A DNA stretch of 64,000 nt from Megalobrama amblycephala (taxonomy: Eukaryota; Chordata; Actinopteri; Cypriniformes; Xenocyprididae): the NCBI RefSeq assembly GCF_018812025.1, contig NC_063052.1:14305001-14369000 (forward strand). The letters run 5' to 3'. Below are positions 10,990-22,710 of the stretch, one piece after another (positions within the stretch are counted from its first letter, which is position 1; every line of letters begins with the position of its first letter). Below the pieces are notes generated by a model that made no database searches, was not told the DNA's origin, and saw only the letters and a program-made list of their open reading frames with translations. The translations under genes were made by a program, and so were the position numbers.

Positions 10990-12258
10990 TAAGACGTGAT
11001 CGAAATAAAATGACCGGGGATATTTGTTTTTAATGATCCTACAGGTTCGATTAAAGGGGACCTATAATGCCCCTTTCACAAGATGTAATATAAGTCTCTG
11101 GTGTCCCCAGAATGTGTCTGTGAAGTTTCAGCTCAAAATACCCCACAGATCATTTATTATAGCTTGTCAAATTTGCCCCTATTTGGGTGTGAGCAAAAAC
11201 ACGCCGTTTTTGTGTGTGTCCCTTTAAATGCAAATGAGCTGCTGCTCCCGCCCCCCTTTCCAGAAGAGGGCGGAGCTTTAACAGCTCAACAACAACAAAG
11301 CTGGAGAATCTCACGCAGCCAAAATGAGGATTGTCAGTAACGATGTTCAACCTTACATTGTTCAAACCGGAGTCGACACTGATGGAGAGACTCAGGAAGA
11401 AGTTACAACTTTTAGAATGAAACTGGACGTTTCTGAATGGTTAGTGGATAAATGCTGTGGAGTTGATTCAACTCATCCACTAGCATGTGCCGTCATGTTC
11501 ATCTTTTGTGCAAATCCAGCGTTGAATTGACCCTCGTTTGTGAAGCAGTCCGGCGTAAAATGACGGCATGACAACAACACTCTACTACAACAACTCTTCC
11601 TCTTCTCTAAAGCAGCCCAACATGACCTCACCCCCTTTGCTGCGTGTTCTCGGGGGCGGGGTTTATGTAAATTTTGGGCTTAGTGATGTCACTATCCTGG
11701 GAAGAAGCTCGTTGTAGTCCCTACCAGACATTTTTTGCAGTCCTGTCTCCCTTTGCATTGAACTTTGAGCGTCGTAACTTTGCAGATGTTGTTTATGATA
11801 AAACAGCAACATTACACACTAACTAAAGTGAAATCATAATCAACCACCTCTTTAAACCATCAAAATATGAGGAAGATATTTTATATATTTTTAAAATATT
11901 TTAAATATGAGGAAAGAACAAAACACTAAACTTGGTTAAGGTATTTATCTGAAGTTATTCGGCAAAAAAGGCAAACTATAAAGTTCACATGAAAAATCAT
12001 ACATTGACTTCAACATAATGAGTTATTAATATTTCATTGGTTGTCTGTTGTTTTTGAATGTGTTTATAATTTCTTTGATTGACACCCTGGCCGAAAAAGT
12101 ACGTCGGCACAATTTGGCATGTTTCACTGTGTTATTATCACAAATAAAACTATTGACTCCAAGCACAACTATGCAATATGCTTACAAAATTTAACACATT
12201 TTGAATAATAAAGGGTGAAGACAACAATTTTCTTAGACATCACTTTTGGCTGCTACTG
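10990..12258. mobile_element. Tc1-type MITE, family D copy 1, split by a TTAA element
   Basis: The right end reads ATCACTTTTGGCTGCTACTG followed by TA at 12259-12260. The left end is decayed, but the segment with GATATTTGTTTTTAATGA is shared with the copy at 41278. The right half (from about 11856: AAATATGAGGAAAGAAC, CTTGGTTAAGGTATTTATCT, TTTGATTGACACCCTGGCC) aligns with 42319-42690. The intact family would have CAGTAGTGGCCAAAAGTGAT-like ends and TA duplications, hence Tc1/mariner type. It is interrupted at its TTAA site by family A (11055-11851). Confidence 0.75.
11055..11851 (+). mobile_element. TTAA-flanked element, family A copy 2 (fullest copy)
   Basis: TTAA duplications lie at 11051-11054 and 11852-11855. 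The left end reads AGGGGACCTATAATGCCCC and the right end ACCACCTCT. This is the most complete of three copies. It carries the shared open stretch (residues NANELLLPPPFPEEGGALTA then, in another frame, VQPYIVQTGVDTDGETQEEV). GC-rich promoter-like sequence (GGGCGGAGCTT near 11268, GGGGGCGGGGTTTATG near 11652) lies within it. No transposase domain is present. Confidence 0.85.
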
Positions 12259-12260
12259 TA

Positions 12261-14120
12261 AATTTTAAATATCATAATGCATACTTAAAAAATAAAAAGC
12301 TATAACATAATATAAAAATAATAATAATTTATATATAAATAAAAATCTGAGGGAGGCACGTGAATGGGCATGATGATGACACACGGACATGGTTCGGGTT
12401 TCTTAATGAAATCTGCATGCCCAGAACAACTTCCACAAATCCCTCTTTAAGGCTCAGGGATACAAAAATAAAGCTGCTGTAACGTGTTTACACACCTAGT
12501 AAATAAGTCGTTGTTTTATTGTGGCTCCATGTCAGTATAAATCAGGCTACACATGTGGTTGAAGAGAGGACAGCAGCACAGAAACTCAAGGTTATATCTC
12601 GTAAAAAGAGAGAGAGATTCATGTTTTTTTCTTTCATTCACTCTTGTTTAACTCCCTCACAAACTGTTTTCCCCTTTTCCCCTCGCCTTCCAAGCCAGAG
12701 GAACATTTTTCAATGTGATGTGCAAAGTCAGGCAGAATCAAGGAGCATTGCTTATTGGAAGATGCTAAATAAATAAATGTTACTAAATAAATAAATAAAG
12801 GCCCACATCAATCAGAATTATACAAGTTTTGTGTTTTAGCAACATGGAAGTGTTAAATGTAAATTCTATCTGCGAGTTTTTCACTGTAGATTAGTGCTAA
12901 AACAAACAGAACCAGATGCAGAAAAATAAGAAATATATGATTTCAAAAAGCAAAACAAGAAACCCTCAAATTTATTTATATCCTTATTTACAGCTCTGAA
13001 CTCAGCAAAAAGCACACGGCTCAATGTCACTTGCCAGATTTTTGAGAAGTCACAGACTTGAAACCCTGAACTCCTCTAGGGGAATTTTATACGCAAGCTG
13101 CCTCACAGATCAAGAGATGCATGGTACGTCTGCACTGCAATGGAAGCTCAAAAACACTTCATTAAGCTCCTGTTTTCACCGGTGAATGACATTATCTTTC
13201 TGTCAGGTGCCTCGTTTATAGAACACCTCACAATTACAGTCATTTATAATGTTAAATTACAGCAGGGTTTTGTCTTTTTCTAGGAAATGTCCTACTTGAT
13301 GTTTGAGGAACATTTCACTCGTGTCGGCTGCACGCACTTTTTTTTTTTTTTTTTTTCCCCAACCAATGAGATAACATACAAGTCATAACATTTTACCTCT
13401 AAAAAGTGCTTTGAGTGACAGTATAGGCTAAAGACCTGGGTGAAATCTAATTAAAAATGCAAGGCTGCATTCATTACAGAGCATGAAATAAAAGATGCAC
13501 AACGCAGTTAATAATAAATGAGCTTCATGGTGGAGAGAATGACGTGCCCCTCCAGGGTCTCGCCTCAGACTTCTGTAATTCTCTCAAACTTAAATCACTC
13601 AAAATACTCCAATTGTTTGCACATCCTGAGGCTGACCCTGAAACTAGCATTATCTATTTGAAGTTGTCCGAATGGCGCTGATTGTTTAGAATCGGGGGGT
13701 TTTGTGAGATAAGTTTCTTATGCACAATTAGTGTCTCTACAGGTGGAGAGCAGCATGACAAGTGAAAGCTTTTAGCAGCTTGATGCCGATAGACATCGTC
13801 TTGGTCAGCGTGATACCATGTAATGATCACATATGATACTGCTGACCTTTCCCAGCCTCTAAACCTCTTAGAATGAGTAGCCAATTACATTATATGTTGT
13901 GTGTGACATTCAAAAGGTCAATATAAAGAATGTGCAGCGTTAGAGGGTTAGACTCAAAACAACTTGCAAAACAACTTTGTTTTTGACCATCTACAAATAG
14001 ATCCACATCTAAGTTTTTTCCACTGTGACCGAAACTCAGGAGTGATTGAAAACAGCAGACTGCACAGCAAAAATGATTTTCTTCCTCAGTCTTGTTTTCA
14101 GTACAAATATATAAACATTC
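12261..14120. other. unique AT-rich sequence with simple repeats
   Basis: Short AAAT and TAAA runs (12768-12799) and a poly-T tract (13339-13357) are the only clear structure. ORFs at 12519-12776, 13654-13884 and 13964-14254 have no recognisable motif, and the last runs into a MITE. No gene is supported. Confidence 0.5.
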
Positions 14121-14124
14121 TTAA

Positions 14125-14497
14125 AGAGTTAGTTCAACCAAAAATGAAAAATCTGTCATCATTTACTCACCCTCATGTTATTACAAATAAGACTTTCTTC
14201 CATCTTCGGAACACAAATTTAATGAAATCTGAGCGATTTCTATCCCTGCATTGACAGTCCACGCAACACTGACACTTTGACGCTTAAAAAGGTTCATAAA
14301 GAGATTGTAAAACTAATCCATATGATTCGAGCAGTTCAATGTGGTTTGTGTGGACTGTCAATGGAGCGACGGAAACCTCTCAGATTTCATTAAAAAATAT
14401 TTTCATTTGTGTTCCGAAGATGAACGCAGGTCTTATGTGTTTGGAATGACATGAGTAAATGATGACAGAGATTGAATGTTTTGGGAGAAGTAACCCT
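14125..14497. mobile_element. TTAA-flanked foldback MITE, family E copy 1
   Basis: TTAA lies at 14121-14124 and 14498-14501. The ends AGAGTTAGTTCAACC and GAGAAGTAACCCT are inverted. The two halves are complementary over most of their length (TTCGGAACACAAAT near 14198 with ATTTGTGTTCCGAAGATGAA near 14405). It is the same family as 23886-24334 and the fragments at 22711-22935 and 52222-52275. Confidence 0.85.
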
Positions 14498-14499
14498 TT

Positions 14500-14747
14500 A
14501 AATCAAAATACACTTACTTGAGAAGCAAGTGACATAAGATATTGCCTTGTTTTATGAAATAAAATAAAATAAAATAAAATAAAATAAATCACCAAAATTA
14601 GGTAAGTTTGTGCATGAAACAAGAAAAAATATCTGGAAATGGGATCAGAAAAATTTCATATTTAGTCATATTTTCCCTTTGAATTAAGTTGAATTAACCA
14701 CTGACAGATATTTATTTAATTTTGATTATATATATTACATATATTTG

Positions 14748-14787
<40 letters not shown>

Positions 14788-14945
14788 TTTTTTAAATATA
14801 ATATTAAACTTAATATTATATTAAACAAGATATATTAAACTTAATATATCTTGATTTAAGAATTTTTAGATATTTTTAATGGAAAACAAGAGCAAGAAAA
14901 ACTATTTATTTTTTATTTATTTTTTATTTATATATTTTTTGCAGT
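14500..14945. mobile_element. decayed palindromic MITE, family F copy 1
   Basis: The right end TTTTTTGCAGTGTG and internal AAACAAG and CTTGATTTAAGAA motifs match the better copy at 25011-25383. It contains an (AAAAT)n run (about 14559-14587) and a (TA)n run (14750-14782). The left end is degraded. Confidence 0.5.
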
Positions 14946-15239
14946 GTGGCGCCATCTAACTAGAATTATTCTGCTGGAGAAAGACACTCCAATGACTAAT
15001 TTCCAGCAAATTAATCCTAATATGATCTCATTAATATTGTAGGTATTCAAACATAAATTGTTTATGAAGACATTGGAATGTACAATGACAGCATCTTAAA
15101 ATGCTGAAGAAATTGACAAATGTTTAAGAATACTTTTAGTTTCACAGAATATGTATTATGATTTAACAGGTTGATTTTATTGCATTTAGTCAATGAGATT
15201 AATTCAATATGTTCAATACATACAGTATACAACAAAAAA

Positions 15240-15625
15240 AGTTCAAAAGTTTGGGGTCAGTAAGATTTTTTTTTTTTTTAAGAAATAAACACTTTTATTC
15301 AGTAACGATGCATTAAGTTGATCAAAAGTGACAGTAGCTTCTATTCAAATAAATGTGTCCTATTTATCAAAAAATTCTGAAAAATATATATTAAGAAATA
15401 TTCTTGAGCAAATCAGCATATTAGAATGATATCTGAAGGATCATGTGACACTGAAGACTGGAGTAATGATGCTGAAAATTCAGCTTCGATCACAGGAATA
15501 CAATTTAAAGTATATTCACATAGAACACAGGTATTTTAAATTGTAATAATATTTCACAATATTACACGTTATTTCAATGTACAGCATTCCTGAAGATTTT
15601 TAGGCTTCTAAAGTTGTTCATAAGT
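15240..15625 (+). mobile_element. dispersed fish repeat R1, copy 2
   Basis: GTTCAAAAGTTTGGGGTCAG at the start and GAAGGATCATGTGACACTGA near 15435 match the copies at 5888 and 52345 (reversed) and 39640 (same strand). Confidence 0.7.
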
Positions 15626-16556
15626 GTACTTTTGTTTTAGATGCTGTTCATATTGTACATTTCAGTTAACATCCAAAACAAGCAAAAAAAAATGCATTAT
15701 GAATACTAATGAGATCGAGCTGCTGGTTCATAGAGTCAGAAAATGGAAAAAGCTCAGTTATGAGCTGTAGAATCATGCAACATATCGAGTGCATGCCACT
15801 CTTTATTAGCCAACAATTATTTCTCTACTCCTGTTATTTAGGGTAAAAGAACACATTAACATCATGACAAACTTTGTCAGATTATCAAGTGCAATGCGTA
15901 CAAACAAACACACCCTTTGTTAAAGGAAAAGTGAAAAGTTTTTGGCCATAAATCTCAAATTCATTCTGTTTTGTCCTTCATAACTGTGCTAGCACTAACC
16001 ACCTATCCCGATGAATTAAAATAGCTTATTTCCAGTAACTGTGACAGGTTTATATCCTCTCCTACATCTCCTCGTGGATCATCCCAGTGCTCGCTGCTAC
16101 AGAGAGTTCTGGAAGTTAGACTCGTGGTATGAATGTCATGAATTTTCACTGTGCCACTGGCCGGATTGTTAAGAGTAATTGCATTCCACTGGAAGCTCCT
16201 GACGCTCATTTGCTGCCTGTGGCAGATCTGGAGCCCAGATTGCAGCCCATCCCTGGCATATATCGGCCTCCCTTCTCTTCTAACGCACAATAAAAACCAA
16301 GGAATGCTCTATACCGATGGCTGTAAAATCCCTCTACTGAATAATGCTGTATACTCAGTACACACCAAAGTATATATACATTGATTATTCCAACAAGATG
16401 CTCTGGAGACATTGTGAATATTTGTTTTTTCTGCCTTGAAGGTTGTTTTATAAGAGAAAAAATGTGATGAATGTACTACTACTAACATGATCAGGTTTCA
16501 AAAGATTATCAAGGTTTACTTAATGCCAAGTATGCACAATGTCAGCAGAAAGGCCA
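15626..16556. other. unique sequence without recognisable gene
   Basis: Overlapping ORFs at 16003-16290 (minus), 16151-16384 (plus) and 16206-16412 (minus) exclude one another and show no known motif. The 16000-16400 part is less AT-rich and might be regulatory. Confidence 0.4.
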
Positions 16557-17214
16557 CATTCTAAAAAACACTGGGTTAAAAACAACCCAATGTGTGTTGT
16601 TTTCAACCCAGTGGCTCGGTAAATATTGGACAGAACACATGTTGGGTTAATTTTACCCAGCATAATGGGTTGATTCATTTTTACTATAATAATAAGAATT
16701 AATGTTTTATGAATTAATTAATACGCATTAACTTAAATCCTCTTACATTTTTTTAAATACTCCACACAACCACTGGTTTGCATAATATATTCCTTTATTT
16801 TTTATTATCATATTTTATAGTATAGCATTATATAGTTTTTAATACTTATTGCCTACATTTAAGCTTGTTTAACAAATATTAGAAGTAAAAATGAAACATT
16901 TAGAAGTAATTCAAGTGTAATGGACCAGTCTCTGTTGTCCTGTTTCCACTGTAACGGTGCTGGATCTCGTGCCGGAGATGATTCGCATTCGGTGGGGAAC
17001 TGCTAACTTCAGACCGCCATCCTGCGTTTCACTTGTAGCCGAAAAATGCTGTGCCTGACTCCATAACCTGTCCATGAATAATCAGTGGACAGTTCTGAGA
17101 ACATATTTTAACATCCTAAGTATTTATATTCTGTATCTTTTTGAATAAAATCATAAAATTTTATGCAAGGCATCAGGCGTTTCCATCACACGAAAAGACA
17201 AACACATCACTTGT

Positions 17215-17247
17215 TTAGGTGACTCACATGGGCTGTGAGTCACCTAA
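17215..17247. promoter_or_regulatory. perfect 14-bp hairpin with two AP-1-like cores
   Basis: TTAGGTGACTCACA and its exact complement are separated by five bases. Each arm holds TGACTCA, the AP-1 consensus. It lies inside the family G element. Whether it binds anything is unknown. Confidence 0.5.
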
Positions 17248-17743
17248 TGGTATATTGGAATGGGCTGAAAAAAAATTAAACAAAATAAACAATTCACCAT
17301 TTAATGGCAAACTTTTAGATCATGTAATAGTCGGTAAACTTCCCTTCTAGCTACTTCTCAACCGTTGTACTTTGAAACCTTAAATGTGTGAAAAGCTAAC
17401 TAACCTTACAGTAAGGGTTAGATTAAGATTAACAAAATTCAGTCACTCGGCCGTAACATCTTTGAAACGCCTCTCGGGCATCCTGGATGCATCATGCAAT
17501 CTCTTTGAATGGGGAAACATAAGCTAAAATTCTCCAAAACTGTAAACTCACGCCAACCTTACGCTAATAGTGACATCGCTAGCTATTTTAGTCTGATGAC
17601 TCCGGTGGCCAATCACCAATTATAAATGACCTAACAACAACCGGCTCATAAATGTTCAGTCTTACCTGTGAAAGGTTATTCCCTGAGACCGGTTTTCAAT
17701 TGTACAGCGATTTGTACAGCCCAAGCAGCACACGAAGCAGGCA

Positions 17744-17975
17744 TTTTCTCAGACTGGATCATGAGCGTTAATCCGCATGCGCAGACCTAAATGCGCGTCT
17801 CGTTGACTACGGTCCAGCGGCCAATAGGCGCGTCTGACTGTTTCTATAGAAACCGGTGATTCTAACGGCCGCTGAAGTGACGCGATGACTTTACCAGTCG
17901 GACGATTGGCTCTTATTTAGAAGGCGGGACTTATTCCGCCATATTACACTTTCCTCCCATTCAAAACAATACGAG
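17744..17975. promoter_or_regulatory. CpG-rich promoter-like segment
   Basis: The segment has many CpG dinucleotides in an AT-rich neighbourhood, CCAAT boxes on both strands (GCCAATAGG at 17820, GATTGGCT at 17905), and a YY1-like CCGCCATATT at 17936. This looks like a TATA-less or bidirectional promoter inside a transposon. No downstream coding exon can be recognised. Confidence 0.35.
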
Positions 17976-18434
17976 TGACACGTCTTGTGTTATTCTATAG
18001 TCTTTGATTTTACCTGAAGACATGCACCAATTTGACAGAGCTGCACTGCTTCTCTCCTGAAGAGGGCGTAAAAAGCCCACGATAAATAACTCAACCTTAC
18101 GTCTGACCCAGTATCTGAGTAACACAAAAACTACCCAGAGAAACCTGAGACTCGCGCTTAGGACTGCACATGCGCATTGGCTCATCTAGCCTGAAAAAAT
18201 AAATAAATAAAAATAACATTTGAGCATAAGAAACAACATATATGGGACAGTTTGTGTCAAATTTTGTTGCTGACTTGAAATATGTTATTTAATTGTGACT
18301 TCGCCAAGCAGTTTTTGAGATGTCAGGATTAAGTTATTACATCTGACCCAGGATCTGGGTAACACAAAAACTACCCAAACACTGGAAAAATAACCCCCCC
18401 CCCCCCAAAAAATGACCCAAAAGGCTCAACCCTT

Positions 18435-19481
18435 TACGGTGGCCCAGTAGTGCACAACACAACGAAATTAAAAAAGCAAACATAAGTTCACAACACAACG
18501 GAAACAAGCCACAACACAACGAAATAAAGCCACAACACAACGGAATAAGCCACAACACAACGGAATTAAACCACAACACAACGGAATCAAGCCACAACAC
18601 AACGGAAATGCTCCCGACCACTTGGGGGCTCTCAGAGCTAGGTAATATTACTATTCCTTGCCACTGTTCTATAAAGTCGACAGTTTTACAAAGATATCAA
18701 TACCATGATTAGTTTTAAGTATGTAAGCATTGTATATCGACATGGTATATTAATTAAAAATCAACTACGTTCACAATAGCTTCATATTTATACTTGTGAA
18801 TGATTTGACGCGATACCACGAATCATGATGAAGGGAACGTCTGCCAGTTCCACCAAGTGGTTAAAACGTATAATTTGTATTCATTAAAATTACTTTTAAC
18901 ATTTAAAAACAGACATGTTCAAATTCCAAAGGTTGTTAGTTCCTGTTGGTAATACTGACAAGCTTTGGAATTTGAATATGTCTGTTTTTAAATGTTAAAA
19001 GTAATTTTAATGAATACAAATTATACGTTTTAACCACTTAGTGGGATTGGCAGACGTTCCCTTCATCATGCGCCGTGGTAGCGCGTCAAATCATTCACAA
19101 GTATAGGCCTAAATATGAAGCTATTTTGCACGTAGGTGATATTGAATTAATATTTCATGTCGATATGCAGTGGTTACATACTGTTTAAACTAATCGTGGT
19201 ATTGATATTACTGCCGACTCTATAGAACAGTGGCAAGGAAAACTAACTTTACCGAGCTCTGAGAGCCCCCTAGTGGTCGGGAGCATTTCCGTTGTGTTGT
19301 GGCTTGATTCCGTTGTGTTGTGGCTTTATTCCGTTGTGTTGTGGCTCGATTTCGTTGTGTTGTGGCTTTATTCCGTTGTGTTGTGGCTCGATTCTGTTGT
19401 GTTGTGTCTCGATTTCGTTGTGTTGTGAACTTATGTTTGCTTTTTTAATTTCGTTGTGTTGTGCACTACTGGGCCACCGTA
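18435..19481. mobile_element. 1047-bp foldback element, TACGG termini, 6-bp target duplication
   Basis: The terminal repeats start TACGGTGGCCCAGTAGTGCA and are identical for the first 66 bases. ACCCTT lies on both sides (18429-18434 and 19482-19487). Beyond the ends, nearly the whole element is an inverted repeat with arms of about 500 bases around a loop near 18931-18962. Each arm carries a tandem 21-bp subterminal array with core CACAACACAACG: seven units on the left (18452-18610) and eight on the right. The ends and 6-bp duplication match those of 32347-33145 and 49209-50665. By recall, TA-rich ends with 6-bp duplications fit the IS3EU superfamily, but this is inference. No protein is encoded. 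Confidence 0.85.
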
Positions 19482-19522
19482 ACCCTTGGGTAGAAAGAAT
19501 AACCCAAGATTTTTTTAGAATG

Positions 19523-20170
19523 CAAAAATAAAGCAAAATGCAACAAATAAGGCATCATGTGTAAGAGCTATGTTGATCTATATATTATCTGTGTGTTAGA
19601 TTTTTTTTCTTGCAGTTACAACATTTACATCATTATTCTGTAAATGTTTTATCAAGGGCAACCATTTGTGTGTCAGGGTCCAAAGCAATAGATACAACAC
19701 AATGCCAATGATTCTGCCGAGAGAAGCAAAGACGCTGATTTGCGGAAGCAATGAACCTGTTTATTTGGCCTGTCAAAACCCTAACACACACGGCTCAGGG
19801 CTCATTCCGTTATTACGGCAATCACGCTCTTTAGTATTCCGGCAGTCACTGAAATTTCCCAGCGCAGCTGAGGCTCCGATCTCTTTATTTCCTCCTTTTC
19901 TCCAGAGAGCGTCACAGGACTTGTACTCTCTCCTTCCATCCAGACACGCTCACCAGTGTCTTTCCGTCTCCCCTGCTCCGCCAACAGATGTTCATTTATA
20001 CAGATGACCCTTTCTTTCTGCTGTTTAATTACTCTTTGTCCTCTTGTTAATGAACCAGGCCGTGCGCTCGCGCAGCAGAGACGTCCCGCAAGACGACCCG
20101 AGCGCTTCTGCAGGAGTGTATTTTCTCAGAATTTGAGAATCACGGTATTCACTGATGCATGCAAGAATAA
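19523..20170. promoter_or_regulatory. candidate conserved non-coding region
   Basis: From about 19690 to 20160 the sequence is balanced in composition, repeat-free and contains TTTAATTA and TTGTTAATGA motifs near 20023-20050. The ORF at 19666-20007 overlaps an opposite ORF (19802-19984) and lacks any domain. It may be an enhancer or an undetected exon. I cannot decide. Confidence 0.25.
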
Positions 20171-20531
20171 ATACGAATCATAAGAGTTTCATAATGGAAG
20201 CTATAAGCACCAGGCCCTTGACAGACAGGTTATGGAAGCTTTTGTTGGGACTTTGAATTGTTCATTGCTTTCTGGTGTGACTGCGTGCAAAGAGTAACTA
20301 ATGATATATGAGCTCCTAAAAGTGCACTCAGAAGGTTTCTGTTTACGCTCGACTGGCTCTTCTTCAGCTCATTGGTCTTTATATTGGAATTTATACTGAC
20401 ACCTATTGGCATGGAAGCATGAAGTTGGCTTATTATGATGATCATGATGATGTGTGCTTCTGCTTTTCATATATTTTCTCAGTCAACCTATGAAATTTAA
20501 AAACTGGACATTTTCATTAACTGATTTAATG
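20171..20531. other. unique sequence without recognisable features
   Basis: No gene, repeat end or RNA is seen. The 71-codon minus-strand ORF has no motif. Confidence 0.5.
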
Positions 20532-20535
20532 TTAA

Positions 20536-21091
20536 AGAGGCCATATTATGCCCTTTTACAAAGTCTTGATTTTGTTTTTAGGCTCTACTAGAACAGGTTT
20601 TCATGCTTGAATGTTCAAAAAACACATTATTTTCCTCATATTCTCCATTGTTGCAGCTCCTCTCTTCCCAGTCTGTCAGTAACGCTCTGTTTAGTTCCTG
20701 TCTCTATGAAGCCCCTCCTTCTGAAAAGCACAATGTGCTCTGATTGGTCAGCTGCACCAGTGTGTTGTGATTGGTCAAGCGCTTCAAGAAAATGCCCCAC
20801 CTCTTAACATAACCGCCACTTTCAACACACTACTAACTAACTCAAACAGGCCCCGCCCCTTTATTCTGCGTATGCCTTGGCCGGGAATTATTTAAATGAG
20901 GAATATTGTGACGTGTTTGTTCCCGGAAGAAAACTCAAGACTACAATGGAGACGTTTCAGGGACTTCAGAAACAGTGACACTGATATAGAGAATAACTCC
21001 TGCTGGTATTTTTGCAGACCTTTTTCATGCATGAACAGTAACATTACACACTAAAGAAATATGAACATGTAAAAAGCATAATAGGTGCTCT
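20536..21091 (+). mobile_element. TTAA-flanked element, family C copy 2
   Basis: TTAA lies at 20532-20535 and 21092-21095. The left end reads AGAGGCCATATTATGCCC and the right end GCATAATAGGTGCTCT, inverted. It matches 7019-7500 in reverse orientation (for example CTACTAGAACAGGTTTT near 20587 against AAAACCTGTTCTAGTAG near 7458). It contains a CCAAT-rich segment (GATTGGTCA at 20743 and 20771). Confidence 0.85.
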
Positions 21092-21204
21092 TTAATATTC
21101 CACCTAAAGTAATAAAATCTGTTTTATACCTGTATAATACTGATAACCATCATAATAATACAGGTGTTAAAAAGAGACACAAGATGAATCAAAGTTCATC
21201 ACAA

Positions 21205-21345
21205 GTACACTGTAAAAAAGAATTGCTGGTTTAACTCAAAAAAAGTAAGTTAAAAATTAAAATTTTGAGTTAATACAATGAAGCAATTGGTTTAATTTAC
21301 AGAAACTCAAAATATTATGTTATCTGAACTATATTAATTATGTAA
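21205..21345 (+). mobile_element. short MITE fragment, family H copy 1
   Basis: It starts ACACTGTAAAAAAGAATTGC and continues with AACTCAAAAAAAGTAAGTTA. The reverse complement occurs at about 39945-40100 (for example GGTTCAGATAACATAAT there). Confidence 0.5.
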
Positions 21346-22710
21346 AGAAAAAATGTTATGATAACAAATCATGGAAATTTTTTGTGCTTTTCTACAAGCT
21401 AAAATAATGCAATAAACATTAAATAAACAAAAATAAAATTTAATTTAAACCAAATACCATCAAATGTAAAGGATGTATGGGAGTGTCAGTTTACGTTTTT
21501 TTCACTGTAAATTATATGACTGCTCATTTTCACTTCCAGAATCTGTAAATTTAACAGTATTTTACTGTAAAATGAGATAAAATGTCCCATTAGATCTATT
21601 ACAGCTTCTCACTTTATATATTAAGGGAACCTGCCATTGCAATTTATCCCAAAGTACTTTTACATTATTTTAATGTATTTTTTAATGTAATGTTTTTTTT
21701 GTTTTGTTTTTTTGTTTTTTGTTTTAAATTGTGGATTGTGTAGTCTTTTTCATTTTTTTTCAATTTTAATAAAACAATTTTTTTAATTTTAATAAAACAT
21801 TTCTGATGCACAATAAATGACATTTAACTGGAATAAATGGTCTGGGGCTGCAAAAGAAAAATACTGAGATGTTGAAAAAAATAGCTTTTTTTACTTTTTA
21901 TGATGTAATCCACCCTTTGGCCATTGCGTGATACAACAAAGCAGTGAAAAGTATATTCGGCTGAACCTGAGCATCTAAAGCTCTGTGATACCCAGTAGAC
22001 TCTGTTGATCAATATTAAAGTTCCTGTTAGTTTTTTACATCATGCATGTTGAAAGCATGGAAAATATATGTGCAACCTCCATATTACACAATAACATATA
22101 AATTGATTCTCTATTTGTAATGGTCAAATTCTGCATGATTGGCAGCACAAAACAACATATATAAAACAAATTGTGTATTTGCCTACTTATTTGTTTATAA
22201 AAACAAATACATTTTGTAAGATTTGCAATTCTTAAAATATCCATTAAAAACTGCACTCCTGTTCCGTCCCCTATAAGCTGTTTTGACGGTGCCATTGAGC
22301 CAGTCTTCAAGAATTAACATACAACTGGTTAATTTACAGTCTCTGTGCATTAAACTGCAATAGGAGAAATCATTTTCCCATTGAAAGAATCCACACTTCA
22401 CAGTTATAAGCTTCTTAAACTATCCCACTTATTTATTCTGCTTGTGTCTCAGTCAGCTTTAAAAATGCAGTGAGAACACTTAGATATTCATCATGGCAAC
22501 AGTAATATGTTTCCACATTATTAATTTCCAATAAGGGTGACCCTGAAATGGAGATCGCAGACCTTCAATCTGCACTGTGCCCTTGAGATCACCACAAACC
22601 TCATGTTGCTTGAAGGGAACTGTCCGTGTAATTAGTTTACTGCAATTTGCTTTGAATGAAAACAGACGGTTAATGTCTTGAAGACAGAAGCTTTTGTTCC
22701 AGCGGTGGTG
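21346..22710. other. AT-rich unique sequence
   Basis: Poly-T and A/T-rich runs occur around 21690-21790. ORFs in 21824-22401 on the minus strand have no recognisable motif. No gene is seen. Confidence 0.5.

Larger units (their letters stand above)
16557..19522. mobile_element. large element with CATTCTAAAAAA ends, family G
   Basis: The left end CATTCTAAAAAACACTGGGT and right end CCCAAGATTTTTTTAGAATG are inverted. The same end type, rich in GGGTT and AACCC motifs, closes the short MITE at 31637-32159 and occurs as fragments at 22985-23036 and 30042-30240. Inside lie a GC-rich promoter-like segment (17744-17975), two direct repeats (GACCCAGTATCTGAGTAACA at 18106 and its match at 18345), and a separate 1047-bp element (18435-19481). 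Removing that leaves about 1.9 kb. No transposase frame is visible. Treating the two ends as one element is inference. Confidence 0.55.

Noticed and set aside
18452..18610. 21-bp repeats resembling a CRISPR array
   Set aside because: Units are directly adjacent with no unique spacers, are mirrored in the other arm, and the genome is eukaryotic.
19292..19531. ORF with repeated CCGLIPL residues
   Set aside because: A direct translation of the 21-bp subterminal repeats, mirrored on the other strand.
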